From: Rhizobiales bacterium GAS188
Lineage (GTDB): Bacteria; Pseudomonadota; Alphaproteobacteria; Rhizobiales; Beijerinckiaceae
Direction: 5' to 3'
NCBI GenBank assembly: GCA_900104855.1
Contig: FNSS01000003.1
Location: 62,001-126,000, forward strand
Length of the DNA: 64,000 nt
Position numbers and translations under genes: made by a program. Every line of letters begins with the position of its first letter. The first letter of the stretch is position 1. The notes below the pieces were generated by a model. That model was given only the letters and a program-made list of their open reading frames with translations. It did not search any database and was not told the DNA's origin. Positions 44,166-53,096 of the stretch are shown in pieces.

Positions 44166-44389
44166 CCCTTGGGAGAAAGTCGTGGCTGTTCGCAGGCTCC
44201 GATCGCGGCGGCGAGCGCGCAGCCATTATGTATGGCCTCATCGTCACAGCCAAGCTCAATGACGTCGACCCGCAAGCTTGGCTCGCCGACATCCTCGCCC
44301 GCATCGCCGAGCATCCAGCCAGCAAGCTCGACGAGCTGATGCCCTGGAACTGGCAGCCCCGCGATATGGCGGCCGCACAGGCGGCCTGA
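44166..44389 (+). pseudogene. IS66-family transposase TnpC, C-terminal fragment
   Basis: 'SWLFAGSDRGGERAAIMYG', 'LIVTAKLNDVDPQAWLADI' and 'LARIAEHPASKLDELMPWN' are the conserved IS66 C-terminal region, stop at 44389. About 75 of some 500 residues remain. Confidence 0.85.
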
Positions 44390-44391
44390 GC

Positions 44392-44607
44392 GTGGCGGCG
44401 ATCAGCCACGTCTTCACAATACGGCGTGCCGCTCAGATCCTCGCACGCGACGAAAGCCTCTTATGGGACTTGTCCGACCAGCTCGAGCCAGAAGACGGAA
44501 TGCTGTGGATTTACGACCTCGATGGAGCCGAAATCCTTGCCTTCACTGATGACGGCATCGAGGCTCTTCGAGAGATCATAAGGGACCAGATCGACAAAAC
44601 CGGCTAA
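44392..44607 (+). CDS. 71-aa protein carried at the end of IS66
   Basis: GTG start at 44392, two bases after the transposase stop. 'FTIRRAAQILARDESLLWD', 'LSDQLEPEDGMLWIYDLDG' and 'IEALREIIRDQIDK': a compact acidic protein often found in this place in IS66 elements. No biochemical role is known to me. Confidence 0.65.
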   Translation: MAAISHVFTIRRAAQILARDESLLWDLSDQLEPEDGMLWIYDLDGAEILAFTDDGIEALREIIRDQIDKTG

Positions 44608-44690
44608 CGCCACCGAAGCTCCGTCATCAAACCCATCATTCCGCGGCCATCACCGAAGGGATACTCTTCGGCGGGTATGCCGCTTAAGAA

Positions 44691-44925
44691 AATGCGAGCG
44701 CTCGTCGACCATTGGGCAAAATAACGGGGTTCATCCAGCTCTCAGCTTTCCGCGTCGAGCGCGCCTATATGGAGACCGCGCTCGATGCCATTGAAGCGCG
44801 CCACGGGCAGCGCGCGCTTTTCTCATCGAGCCCCCGCTCGCCGAGCGAAGCCAGAGCCGTCGTCGGATCGGCCGCCATGCCAGTAAACATCTGGCTTTTT
44901 GCGGCGATCGCCGTTTCCGGCGCCA
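44691..44925. other. Decayed sequence, no gene
   Basis: On the minus strand 'AKSQMFTGMAADPTTALAS' recalls a short phasin-like helix, but the frame has no start or proper end. Not assigned. Confidence 0.3.
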
Positions 44926-45037
44926 CACTCCACACACCTTCGCTACCGGCAGCGACCACTACATCCAGATCCATCTACCCGATCTCGTGATCCAGTCGAT
45001 CGGGTTGGTCATCGACCGCGCCAAGCAAGTCAAGTAA
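44926..45037 (+). pseudogene. Alpha/beta hydrolase C-terminal fragment
   Basis: 'HTFATGSDHYIQIHLPDLV' and 'IQSIGLVIDRAKQVK-stop', nearly the same as the end of the intact gene at 45140 (with 'GSDHYIQVHQPDLVIQSI'), including the likely catalytic His. The remains of a tandem paralogue directly upstream. Confidence 0.85.
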
Positions 45038-45139
45038 CGACCGGTTGAGACCTCTCATAGGAGGCTGCGCGAGGGCCGGTAGCGGGCCCATTTGAAGTTC
45101 AATATCAAATGCGCCATCGTGGCGAGCGACGGTTAGACC

Positions 45140-46096
45140 ATGCGCATTGTATCCTCGATCCTGGTGGCCGCGTCGGTGGCGCTTGCCGTCGTCTCGGCAT
45201 GCGGCGGCAGCAGAAGCTCGGCGCAGCAAAGTACTTCAGCCCCGCGCGGCGCGCAGACGCCGAAGCTGACCCAGAGCGGCTTCGCCAACCAAGTCGACAT
45301 CGGTGGCGGCCGCAAACTTTACCTGGAGTGTCGCGGCACCGGTAGTCCCACGGTCATATTGGAATCCGGCTACCACGAGTCTTCCCAACCCTGGAGCCTC
45401 AACGATGGTTTCCCGCCTGCCGTGCTGCCAGGCGTCGCGGGTTTCACGAAAATCTGCACCTACGACCGCCCCGGGACCATCTTATACACCGACCCACCTC
45501 GGATTACCGATCGCAGCAGCCCAGTGCAGATGCCGCGCACCGCCCAGGACGTCACCAGCGATCTCCATGCTCTGCTCGGCGCGGCTCAGGTACCCGGCCC
45601 CTACATTCTGGTAGCTCATTCATTGGGTGGGCTGTTTGTGCGCCTCTACGCTCAGACGTACCCGGACCAAGTTAGGGGGCTCGTCTTGGTCGACGCCTTC
45701 CCCGCGGAATTGCCGGCACTGTTTGGATCGCAATGGCCGGCATACCGGCAGGTACTGAACAATCCGTTGCCTCAATTTGCAAGCAATCCGGACTTCGAAC
45801 AAATCGATGTCGACGCGAGCATCACTCAAATTGAAAGAGCCCCGGCGCTGCGCCGGATGCCGTTGGTCGTACTCACCAAGACGGAGCCCTTTGGGCGACC
45901 GCCGAGCTTGGTAGGGTTTGCGTTCGCGGACCTGGAACGCTTCTGGCCAGAGGCCGCGCAAGACTTGGTCAAACTCGAACCCGACACCCCTCACATCTTC
46001 GCCACGGGAAGTGACCACTATATCCAGGTCCATCAACCGGATCTTGTCATTCAGTCGATTCGGCTTGTCATCGAGCGGGCCAAGCAAGGAAAGTGA
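45140..46096 (+). CDS. Alpha/beta hydrolase, predicted lipoprotein
   Basis: 318 residues. The N-terminus 'SILVAASVALAVVSACGG' is a lipoprotein signal with the lipobox V-S-A-C, so the protein should be anchored to a membrane outside the cytoplasm. 'ILVAHSLGGLFVRLY' gives the nucleophile Ser, 'GLVLVDAFPAE' the acid region and 'GSDHYIQVHQ' the His. An esterase or lipase-like role is likely; substrate unknown. A cut paralogue precedes it. Start at 45140 with a weak ribosome site. Confidence 0.8.
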   Translation: MRIVSSILVAASVALAVVSACGGSRSSAQQSTSAPRGAQTPKLTQSGFANQVDIGGGRKLYLECRGTGSPTVILESGYHESSQPWSLNDGFPPAVLPGVAGFTKICTYDRPGTILYTDPPRITDRSSPVQMPRTAQDVTSDLHALLGAAQVPGPYILVAHSLGGLFVRLYAQTYPDQVRGLVLVDAFPAELPALFGSQWPAYRQVLNNPLPQFASNPDFEQIDVDASITQIERAPALRRMPLVVLTKTEPFGRPPSLVGFAFADLERFWPEAAQDLVKLEPDTPHIFATGSDHYIQVHQPDLVIQSIRLVIERAKQGK

Positions 46097-46450
46097 CTGC
46101 TGTCGTCAAGGGACGGTCCGAGGTTCGACATCGGCACTTCGGGCTCCGAACCTATGGGATCGGATGGGACGGAAGCTGACATGACAATTGTATTGACAGC
46201 CGAGGCGCGCTTTCGAGTGCCAAGCTCCGCAGGGCCAGTCGCTTTTTACGACGGGCGCAACGGCTTGGCGCGACACGACTTCGAATGCCTCGACGAGCAC
46301 GGCCTGAATTTCAAACGAACCCATTACTCGAGGGCCTGTTCGCTTTCGCTCGGTGCTGGTAGCCTGCTCCCTCGCGCCTATGCCTTATGCTGAAAATGAT
46401 CGGTGCAGCTGAAGTCTGGCGAGATATGACGGCCCGCCGAGGATGGCGCC
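46097..46450. other. Intergenic region, no gene seen
   Basis: 354 bp between the lipoprotein hydrolase and the CPBP protease. Only short frames. Presumably holds the promoter of the latter. Confidence 0.4.
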
Positions 46451-47314
46451 ATGGTGTTGACGCGAGCGGAACCGAGCTCTAGCGGCCTCTTCGGGCTTTG
46501 GCGACGCTATCCTCTGACCTCCTATTTCCTGATCGCCCTCGCCATCTCCTGGGCGGTTGTGATCGTCGTCGTGGCGAGCGGTCTTCCGACGACATGGGTC
46601 ACCATCGTTGCGATTACGGCCGGCCCCGCGGTCTCGGCGTTCATCATGACGGCGGTCACGGAAGGCAGCGCTGGCGCACGTAGACTTCTCCAGCGGCTTG
46701 TTGTGTGGCGGGTGCCGCTTGTCTGGTATCTCTTCGCGTTTCTCGGCGTCCCCGCCATCTTTGTCCTCGGCACCGTCTTCCTACCCGGAGCGACAGCGTC
46801 CTTCGATCCGCTGACGCCGCAAAAATGGCTCACCTATCTCTGGATGTTTCCGTTGGTCGCCGTCGTCGGCGGTCCCCTCTTGGAGGAACCGGGATGGCGC
46901 GGCTTTGCCTTGTCGCGGCTCCAGGAAGAATTCGGTCCGCTCATCGGCACCATCATCCTTGGCCTGCTTTGGGCCGCTTGGCATTACCCCCAATATATGA
47001 TGCCCGACTGGGCAGCCCAGAACGGCGGATTCAGCTTGAAGAGCGCCATCGTCTTCACGATTGCCGTCCTGCCGATAACCATCATCCTCACATGGGTGTT
47101 CAACAACACCCGAGGCAGCCTGCTCGCCGCGATCCTGGTCCATGCTTCCGTCAACACGTTTTCCGCCTTTATCGGCCCGCTGTTTCCGGCCCAGGCCGCA
47201 AGCCAGGTCAATGCATTCATCGGCTTCGGCGCGGTGGCACTCTTGATCATCGTGATAACGCGGGGACGCCTCGACTATGATCGATACCTCTTGGAAGCAG
47301 AGCGCACGCGCTAG
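46451..47314 (+). CDS. CPBP-family intramembrane metalloprotease
   Basis: 287 residues, about eight hydrophobic segments. Family motifs are in place: 'LLEEPGWRGFAL' (EExxxR), 'WAAWHYPQY' (His) and 'ILVHASVNTF' (HxxxN). Members are Rce1-like proteases or bacteriocin-immunity/processing proteins in the inner membrane. The stop codon TAG is formed by the TA duplication and first base of the IS630 element at 47314, so the last residues may have been altered; the length is still normal. Confidence 0.85.
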   Translation: MVLTRAEPSSSGLFGLWRRYPLTSYFLIALAISWAVVIVVVASGLPTTWVTIVAITAGPAVSAFIMTAVTEGSAGARRLLQRLVVWRVPLVWYLFAFLGVPAIFVLGTVFLPGATASFDPLTPQKWLTYLWMFPLVAVVGGPLLEEPGWRGFALSRLQEEFGPLIGTIILGLLWAAWHYPQYMMPDWAAQNGGFSLKSAIVFTIAVLPITIILTWVFNNTRGSLLAAILVHASVNTFSAFIGPLFPAQAASQVNAFIGFGAVALLIIVITRGRLDYDRYLLEAERTR

Positions 47315-48245
47315 TGGATTGAATCCAACACTTGGTGCCCACGGTTCGCTGCGGCGATGATTTTGTCGGGGTCGGCGGTCCAGCTGAAGGGCTTGGGGTC
47401 ATTGTTGTGATCGACGATGAAGCGATTGATGGCGGCTTGCAGATCAACGACGCCCTTGAAGACGCCGCGCTTCAGGCGCCGCTTGCTGAGGATGGCGAAG
47501 AAGCCTTCGACGGCGTTGAGCCAGCTGGCGGAGGTCGGTGTGAAATGGAAGGTCCATCGCCGATGACGTGCCAGCCATTCGATCACCTTGGGGTGTTTGT
47601 GGGTGGCGTAGTTGTCGAGGATGGCGTGGACGGTCTTGCCGGCCGGGACCTGGCGCTCGACGGTGTTGAGGAAGCGGATGAATTCCTGATGCCGGTGACG
47701 TTGCATGCAGCGTCCGGTGACCTTGCCGTCCAGCACATCGAAAGCGGCGAACAGGGTGGTCGTGCCATGGCGCTTATAGTCATGGGTCATGGTTCCGGCC
47801 CGGCCCTTCTTCAGAGGCAGACCCGGCTGGGTGCGATCCAGGGCCTGGATCTGGGACTTCTCGTCGATGCTGAGGACGACCGCATGGGCGGGCGGATCGA
47901 CATAGAGACCGGCGATGTCGCGGACCTTGGCGGCGAACTTCGGATCATTGGAAAGCTTGAAGGTGCGGATACGGTGCGGCGCCAGGCCATGGGTCCGCCA
48001 GATGCGCTGAACCGAAGTCAGGCTGACGCCCGCCACCTTGGCCATCACGCGACCGGTCCAGTGGGTCGTCTCGCCCGGCGGTTCGCCAAGGGTCAGGGCC
48101 ACGATCCGCACGGCCACTTCGTCGGTCAATTTGGGGATCCGCGCGGGGCGGGTCTTGTCGCGCAGCAGGCCATCGACACCCTCGTCCATGAACCGTTCTT
48201 GCCAACGCCAGACGGCGGTCTTGCTGACCTTGGCAGTGCGCATGA
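47311..48245 (-). pseudogene. IS630-family transposase, copy 4, N-terminus lost
   Basis: Contains residues from 'MRTAKVSKTAVWRW' to the end with all three catalytic acidic residues, but the first ~50 residues are cut off by the IS6 element. As in copies 1 and 2 the stop uses the duplicated TA. Confidence 0.9.
47314..48245 (-). mobile_element. IS630-family element, copy 4, 5-prime part removed
   Basis: Nearly the same as copies 1 and 2 over its length, TA at 47312-47313 within CTAG. Interrupted at 48245 by IS6 copy C; the remaining ~210 bp of the element are not found on the far side of IS6. Confidence 0.95.
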
Positions 48246-49048
48246 GGCCTTGTCACGGGAACCTTAATCGGATCGCAGAAACCCGACCGGTCAGTTCTCG
48301 CTCATGCGGCCGTTGCCGTTCTCCAAGTGTCAAATGCCCCGCTCCTGAGGATGCGCAGCGTGTTACGGGATGTGAGGTGACGCTGGGTGTTGAAGGTGTT
48401 GTGGACGGCGGCATGAACAGACAAGAAGCGCTGAGCTGAGCCGGGCGACTTGAACCTCTGCATCTTGAGCTCGCGTCGCCGCACCGGCTGGTGCGAATTC
48501 TCAGCTCGATTGTTTTTGCGTAGCCCTTGCTCATGACGAGCGGACAGGCCGAGCTCTGACTTCGCAGCAGCGTAGGATCTCAGCTTGTCGGTCACGAGCA
48601 CCTTGGGCGCGAAGCCTCGCTTTTTCAGCAATATGCGCATGAGCTTAACGGCTGCGACCTTGTTGCGTCGCCGTTGCACGAGCAGGTCGAGAACCTCGCC
48701 CTCGCTGTCCACCGCTCGCCACAGCCAGAACTGCTTGCCGCTGATCATCACGGCCATCTCGTCGAGATGCCATTGCGAGGTCGGGCGGGAGCGACGGCGG
48801 CGAAGCTCTCGGGCAAATAGGGGTCCGAACTTCAGCACCCAGCGCCGGACCGTCTCATAGGAGACGTCCAGACCGCGTTCCGCGAGGAGTTCCTCAACGT
48901 CGCGATAGCTGAGCGTGAACCGGGCATAAAGCCAAACTGCGTGCCGGATGATTGCCGCAGGAAATTGGTGACGAGCGAACGAGATGGTTGTCATTCGCCA
49001 TCATAATCGAGCCTCAGCCAAGCGCGCCAGCGTTCTCGTGACATTGCC
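48246..49048 (-). mobile_element. IS6-family insertion sequence (second type), copy C
   Basis: 803 bp, ends GGCCTTGTCACGGGAACCTT and (minus strand) GGCAATGTCACGAGAACGC. It joins the cut IS630 copy 4 to the cut iolD gene; the flanks do not match, so a deletion accompanied or followed insertion. Confidence 0.9.
48302..48994 (-). CDS. IS6-family transposase (second type), copy C
   Basis: 230 residues, intact, DDE residues in 'WHLDEMAVM', 'VLVTDKLRSY' and 'NNRAENSHQ'. Very close to copy A at 15190. Confidence 0.9.
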   Translation of the reverse strand: MTTISFARHQFPAAIIRHAVWLYARFTLSYRDVEELLAERGLDVSYETVRRWVLKFGPLFARELRRRRSRPTSQWHLDEMAVMISGKQFWLWRAVDSEGEVLDLLVQRRRNKVAAVKLMRILLKKRGFAPKVLVTDKLRSYAAAKSELGLSARHEQGLRKNNRAENSHQPVRRRELKMQRFKSPGSAQRFLSVHAAVHNTFNTQRHLTSRNTLRILRSGAFDTWRTATAA

Positions 49049-49366
49049 CATCGCGACCCCTGCGGCGGTAACCATGTTGGTCGAGCCCGGACCGATCGAG
49101 GCAGCGGCCACCATGATCTGACGTCTCTTCGCGGCCTTTGCGAAGCCAATGGCGGCGAGCGCCATGGACTGCTCGTTCTGGCCGCGCCAGGTCGGCAGCT
49201 CGTTCTGCACCGGCTCCAGCGCCTCGCCGAGGCAGGTCACGTTGCCATGCCCGAAGATCGCGAACGCGCCCGCGAAGAGCGGCTTTTCACGACTGTCGAT
49301 GATCGTCTTCTGCGCGGTAAGATAGCGGACCAGAGCCTGCGCCATGGTCAGTCGCACAGTCTTCAT
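49049..49366 (-). pseudogene. iolD: IolD (trihydroxycyclohexanedione acylhydrolase), N-terminal fragment
   Basis: 106 codons: 'TVRLTMAQALVRYLTAQKT', 'GAFAIFGHGNVTCLGEALE', 'RGQNEQSMALAAIGFAKAA' and 'IGPGSTNMVTAAGVA' are the TPP-enzyme N-terminus typical of IolD of inositol catabolism. It is cut by IS6 copy C; the normal length is about 610 residues. It starts 13 bp after the Gfo/Idh/MocA gene, showing the operon once continued into inositol genes. Confidence 0.85.
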
Positions 49367-49379
49367 CGGTGCCTCCTCC

Positions 49380-50576
49380 CTAATAGCCTGATGACGCGCA
49401 GATCTCGATCCGACAGTCGGCCCAACCGCCCTTACCCGAAGATTCCAGCGCGGCTTCGATGAACTTCATCGTCCGTACACCATCCTCAACGGTTGGCATG
49501 TCGAGAGTGAGGTGATCTCGCTTGATACCGAGGCGACGGGCGACGATGGCTTCCGCGGCGTCAGCGTAGAGGACGGCGAACGCTTCCTGGTAGCCTTCCG
49601 GATGACCGATTCCAACACGGCCTGCGCGCAGGGCTTCAGGCTTGAGCCCGGGCCCGTGGCGCTCGAAAGTAAGTGCTGGCGCGCCAAGGCGAGAATGCCG
49701 GAGCTGGTTCGGTTCCTCCTGGTGCCATTCGAGTCCGCCGGTCGCGCCAAAAACTCGGAATTTCAGGCCGTGGACCGCTCCAGCGCCGGCCTGTGTGACC
49801 CACATGGTCCCGGATGCACCATTCTCCAATCTGAACAGGATTGCGGCGTTGTCGTCGGCCTTGCGCTCGGGCACGACAGCCCCGACATCGGCCATCAACT
49901 TGGCAAAGGGCTGGCCGGTGACGAAGGTCGCCATGTGATGGGCATGGCTGCCAATGTCGCCAAGGATGAGAGAAGGACCAACCATCTCGGGACGAAAATG
50001 CCAGTCCTTTGGAGGGTCGCCGCGCTCCCCGTCCATGATCGTAGCGGCATGACCCTGGACGTATTCGACCTGGACCATGCGAATCTCACCGATGTCACCG
50101 TCCCGAACCATGGCGCGCGCTTGTCGGACCATCGGGAAGCCGGTGTAGTTGAAGGTCTGGCAAAACACGAGGCCCGCCCCCTTGACCCGGCGGGCGAGCG
50201 CGAGGGCGTCCCTTAGATTTGTGGCGAGTGGCTTGTCGCAGATGATATCCAGGCCCGCATCGAGGGCAGCATGGCTCAACGCGCAATGGCTGTCGTTCGG
50301 CGTCATGATTGCAACAGCGTCAATGCCGTCGCCGCGCTTCGCTTCCGCTGCAAACATGCCTGCGGCAGAACCATAGGCGCGATCCTCGACCAGGCCGATG
50401 TCGCGTCCGTATCTCCGCGAGCGCTCGGCATTCGAAGAGAGCACGCCAGCGACAATTTCGTAATGGTCTTCGAGACGAGCCGCCGCGCGGTGGACGGGGC
50501 CGATAAAGGAACCGGGACCGCCGCCAATAACGCCGAGACGAAGACGCCGGCCAAATCTGGTTATGGTGGTGTTCAA
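49380..50576 (-). CDS. Gfo/Idh/MocA-family oxidoreductase 1
   Basis: 398 residues. The Rossmann start '[19 protein letters not shown]', the conserved '[15 protein letters not shown]' with the catalytic-type Lys, and '[16 protein letters not shown]' for the C-terminal domain are those of NAD(P)-dependent sugar or inositol dehydrogenases. Closest in style to oxidoreductase 3 at 60532 ('GAFIGAVHRMAARLDDHYEL'). Likely oxidises a polyol or keto-sugar within the cluster. The substrate cannot be fixed; the adjoining iolD suggests inositols. Confidence 0.85.
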   Translation of the reverse strand: MNTTITRFGRRLRLGVIGGGPGSFIGPVHRAAARLEDHYEIVAGVLSSNAERSRRYGRDIGLVEDRAYGSAAGMFAAEAKRGDGIDAVAIMTPNDSHCALSHAALDAGLDIICDKPLATNLRDALALARRVKGAGLVFCQTFNYTGFPMVRQARAMVRDGDIGEIRMVQVEYVQGHAATIMDGERGDPPKDWHFRPEMVGPSLILGDIGSHAHHMATFVTGQPFAKLMADVGAVVPERKADDNAAILFRLENGASGTMWVTQAGAGAVHGLKFRVFGATGGLEWHQEEPNQLRHSRLGAPALTFERHGPGLKPEALRAGRVGIGHPEGYQEAFAVLYADAAEAIVARRLGIKRDHLTLDMPTVEDGVRTMKFIEAALESSGKGGWADCRIEICASSGY

Positions 50577-50802
50577 GATGTGCTCCCTCAGATTTCTTCA
50601 ATGTCGAGCCACCGCCGCTGCGTGCATCGCCTGCTCGAAGACGAAGACTTCGCACTCCTGAACTCGCCGACGAGCATCAAGATTTTCTTGCCGACCGAGA
50701 TTTTCTTGCCGATTATGATCCTACCCCATCTTCCGGTGCGTCGGACGGGCCTTCGCTGCAACTTCGATCGAGACTGACGCCTGGAAGCATGCGAGCCCTC
50801 GC
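50577..50802. other. Intergenic spacer
   Basis: 226 bp with a direct repeat of the form 'attttcttgccga' twice (around 50682 and 50700). No gene seen. Confidence 0.4.
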
Positions 50803-51651
50803 TCAGGCGCGGGCCCATCCCTCCCGGATGAGCGAATAGCCTTCGCGATAGACCTGGTCCGGACTGGGGGAGAGGTCACGCCAGACACGGGTCGCGGCGG
50901 CGAGCGCCGGCATCGCGCGGCCGAAGGCTTCGATGGTCAGATGGCCGTCATAGCCGATGTTCTTCAAGGCCGAGAAGACGCTGGCAAAATCGACATGGCC
51001 CCGGCCGGGTGTGCCGCGATCATTCTCCGAGATGTGCACATGGCCGAGATGGCGAGCAATGTCCCTTATGGCCCCGACGGGGTCCTTTTCCTCGATATTG
51101 GCATGGAACGTATCGTACATACCGACGATGTTGGGATGGCCGACCCTGTCCAGATGCGCCGCGAGATCCGCCGCGGTCGTGAGAACGTAGCATTCGAAGC
51201 GATTCAGGCATTCGACCGCGACCTTGATATCGTGCTGGCGCGCGATCTCGCCGACGGCCTTGTGGAACTCAACGCAGCGATCGCGCTCAGCCGCGGTCGG
51301 GCCAGCTCCCGAGAAGTGGCCGAGCGTGGAATGCAGCGGACCAGCGAGAACGGAGGCGCCGAGCGCCGCCGCGCAGTCGAGCGCCCAGGTCAGATAATCG
51401 CGGGCCTTGGCACGCTGGGCCGCCTCTTCGCCGATCGGGTTCATCTCCAGCGAGGGGATCACCGTAATGCCGGTGCGCCGCAGCCCGAGATCGTCGAGCA
51501 CACGCCCAAGCGCGGCATAATGCGCCGGCTCGCCCTCGAAGATCGGAATTTCGACGGCGTCGTAGCCAGTTTTCTTCAGCGCCTCGATCTGGACCTTGTG
51601 CCGATCCTCCACATGCGTCGCCCAGAGCAGGAGATCGAATCCAATCAGCAT
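50803..51651 (-). CDS. Sugar phosphate isomerase/epimerase (TIM barrel) 1
   Basis: 282 residues from the ATG at 51651, chosen for AGGAG 7 bases upstream. Xylose-isomerase-like barrel with the metal and catalytic Glu regions 'VAVECLNRFECYVL' (Glu) and 'HLTIEAFGRAMP' (Glu), and 'VGMYDTFHANIEE', 'HVHISENDRGTPGRGH'. This is the D-tagatose/D-psicose 3-epimerase-like branch, which works on free keto-sugars. Upstream of oxidoreductase 1 in the same operon. Confidence 0.85.
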   Translation of the reverse strand: MLIGFDLLLWATHVEDRHKVQIEALKKTGYDAVEIPIFEGEPAHYAALGRVLDDLGLRRTGITVIPSLEMNPIGEEAAQRAKARDYLTWALDCAAALGASVLAGPLHSTLGHFSGAGPTAAERDRCVEFHKAVGEIARQHDIKVAVECLNRFECYVLTTAADLAAHLDRVGHPNIVGMYDTFHANIEEKDPVGAIRDIARHLGHVHISENDRGTPGRGHVDFASVFSALKNIGYDGHLTIEAFGRAMPALAAATRVWRDLSPSPDQVYREGYSLIREGWARA

Positions 51652-51682
51652 CGTCGTTCTCCTTTCGACAGACAGGGTCACC

Positions 51683-52000
51683 TCATCGGTTGGCGGCGAG
51701 ATAGAGCCCGTAGAGATAGGCCGACCCGATGGCGAGCAGCGCCACGGCGAAGAAGATTGCGAGCACGACCGCCCCAATGCGCAGAATCGAGCCGAGCGGC
51801 CTGCCCGGCTCACAGAGCGGGAGCAGATTGTTGGCGAGGCCGGCCAGGACCACGAGGCCGCAACCGACGCCGAAGAGCGTCAGACTGAACGGCTGGAAGA
51901 TCAGGGCGAGCGCCACGAGGCCAAGGCCGATGATCGAATGCTCGAGGCGCGTGGCGGTCGAAGCCGACATGCCCGACGGGCGTGCTTCATCCTTGCTCAT
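51683..52000 (-). CDS. Small integral membrane protein of the ABC operon
   Basis: 105 residues with three hydrophobic helices ('GLGLVALALIFQPFSLTLF', 'GCGLVVLAGLANNLLPL', 'GAVVLAIFFAVALLAIGSA'). Its ATG overlaps the stop of the ATPase gene (ATGA), so translation is coupled. It may be an accessory subunit of the importer; no family assigned. Confidence 0.65.
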   Translation of the reverse strand: MSKDEARPSGMSASTATRLEHSIIGLGLVALALIFQPFSLTLFGVGCGLVVLAGLANNLLPLCEPGRPLGSILRIGAVVLAIFFAVALLAIGSAYLYGLYLAANR

Positions 52001-53085
52001 GAGCGCACCGCCTTGCCCGCGGCGTCGAAGAGGTGCGTCTGGCGCGGATCGCCGCGAAGATGCAGCGTCTCGCCTATGCGCACGCGCTGCTCACGTGGCA
52101 CCACGACGCGCATATCTTGTCCGGCCTCGCCACGCGCATGCACGAGCGTCTCCGCGCCCATGGGCTCGATGAGCTCGGTGGCCGCCGTCAGCGTGTCGCC
52201 GCCGGCCTCGTGCACCGGGACGAAAGCGCGCGGCCTGATCCCGATCGTCACCCTGGATCGATCTAGGCGGGAAGCGGCGACGTCGACCCTGAACTTCGTC
52301 TCGCGGCCGCCGATCGCCAGAACCGCGTGGCCGTCCTCGAACCTGACGAGATCGCCCTCGATCAGGTTCATCTGCGGCGTACCGATGAAGCTCGCGACGA
52401 ACACATTGGAGGGCTTGGCGAACACCTCGTGCGGCGAGCCGAGCTGCTCGATGATCCCCTCGCGCATGATGGCGACGCGATCAGCCATCGTGAGCGCCTC
52501 GAGTTGATCATGCGTGACGATGACGGTCGCCTTGGAGAGACCGGAGAGCACTTCCTTGATCTGCCCGCGCATGGTCCGACGGAGCTCCACGTCGAGGCGC
52601 GACAAAGGCTCGTCGAAAAGGAAGCAATTGGGATCGCGCACGATGGCCCGGGCGACGGCCACGCGTTGCCTTTCGCCTTCGGAGATCTGCGCCGGCAGCC
52701 GGTCCAGCACGCTCTCAAGGTGGAGGATGCGCGCCACGCGCTCGAGCCGCCGCCGCCGCTCCCGCGCGTCGATGCCCTCGGCCGGCAGCGGGAAGGCGAT
52801 GTTCTGATGCACGGTGAGGGCGGGATAGAGCGCGTAGAACTGGAAGACCATCGCGATGTTACGGCGCTCCGGCGACAGGTCGTTGACGCGGCGCCCGGCC
52901 ACGACAACATCACCGGAGGTGGCGCGTTCGAGGCCGGCAATCATGCGTAGCGTCGTCGTCTTGCCGCAGCCGGAAGGGCCCAGCAGGCAGACGACCTCTC
53001 CTGCCGACACATCCAGGTCCACGTCGCGCACCGCGACGAAGCTGCCGAAGTGCTTGGTGAGCTTCCTCAGTGCGATGGTGGACAT
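51997..53085 (-). CDS. ABC sugar importer ATPase 2 (degenerate signature)
   Basis: 362 residues from the ATG at 53085. Walker A 'LLGPSGCGKTTTL', Q-loop 'MVFQFYALYP', Walker B 'CFLFDEPLSRLD' and H-loop 'VIVTHDQLEA' are canonical, but the signature reads 'QISEGERQRV' instead of LSGGQ. A C-terminal TOBE-type regulatory domain follows (from ~240), as in MalK/UgpC. It powers the importer with permeases 53097 and 54002; compare ATPase 1 at 56633, which has the opposite defect. Confidence 0.9.
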   Translation of the reverse strand: MSTIALRKLTKHFGSFVAVRDVDLDVSAGEVVCLLGPSGCGKTTTLRMIAGLERATSGDVVVAGRRVNDLSPERRNIAMVFQFYALYPALTVHQNIAFPLPAEGIDARERRRRLERVARILHLESVLDRLPAQISEGERQRVAVARAIVRDPNCFLFDEPLSRLDVELRRTMRGQIKEVLSGLSKATVIVTHDQLEALTMADRVAIMREGIIEQLGSPHEVFAKPSNVFVASFIGTPQMNLIEGDLVRFEDGHAVLAIGGRETKFRVDVAASRLDRSRVTIGIRPRAFVPVHEAGGDTLTAATELIEPMGAETLVHARGEAGQDMRVVVPREQRVRIGETLHLRGDPRQTHLFDAAGKAVRS

Positions 53086-53096
53086 GCGGGCCTTGC

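Larger units (their letters stand above)
44166..44690 (+). mobile_element. IS66-family element, right-end remnant
   Basis: Holds the end of the large transposase and the small gene that usually follows it, then a right end 'gcgggtatgccgctta' that fits the IS66-type terminus (minus strand TAAGCGGCATACCCGC). The left part is absent. Confidence 0.7.

Noticed and set aside
50680-50715. Short direct repeat 'attttcttgccga' twice
   Set aside because: Too short and in a spacer without other signals; mentioned only in the feature entry.
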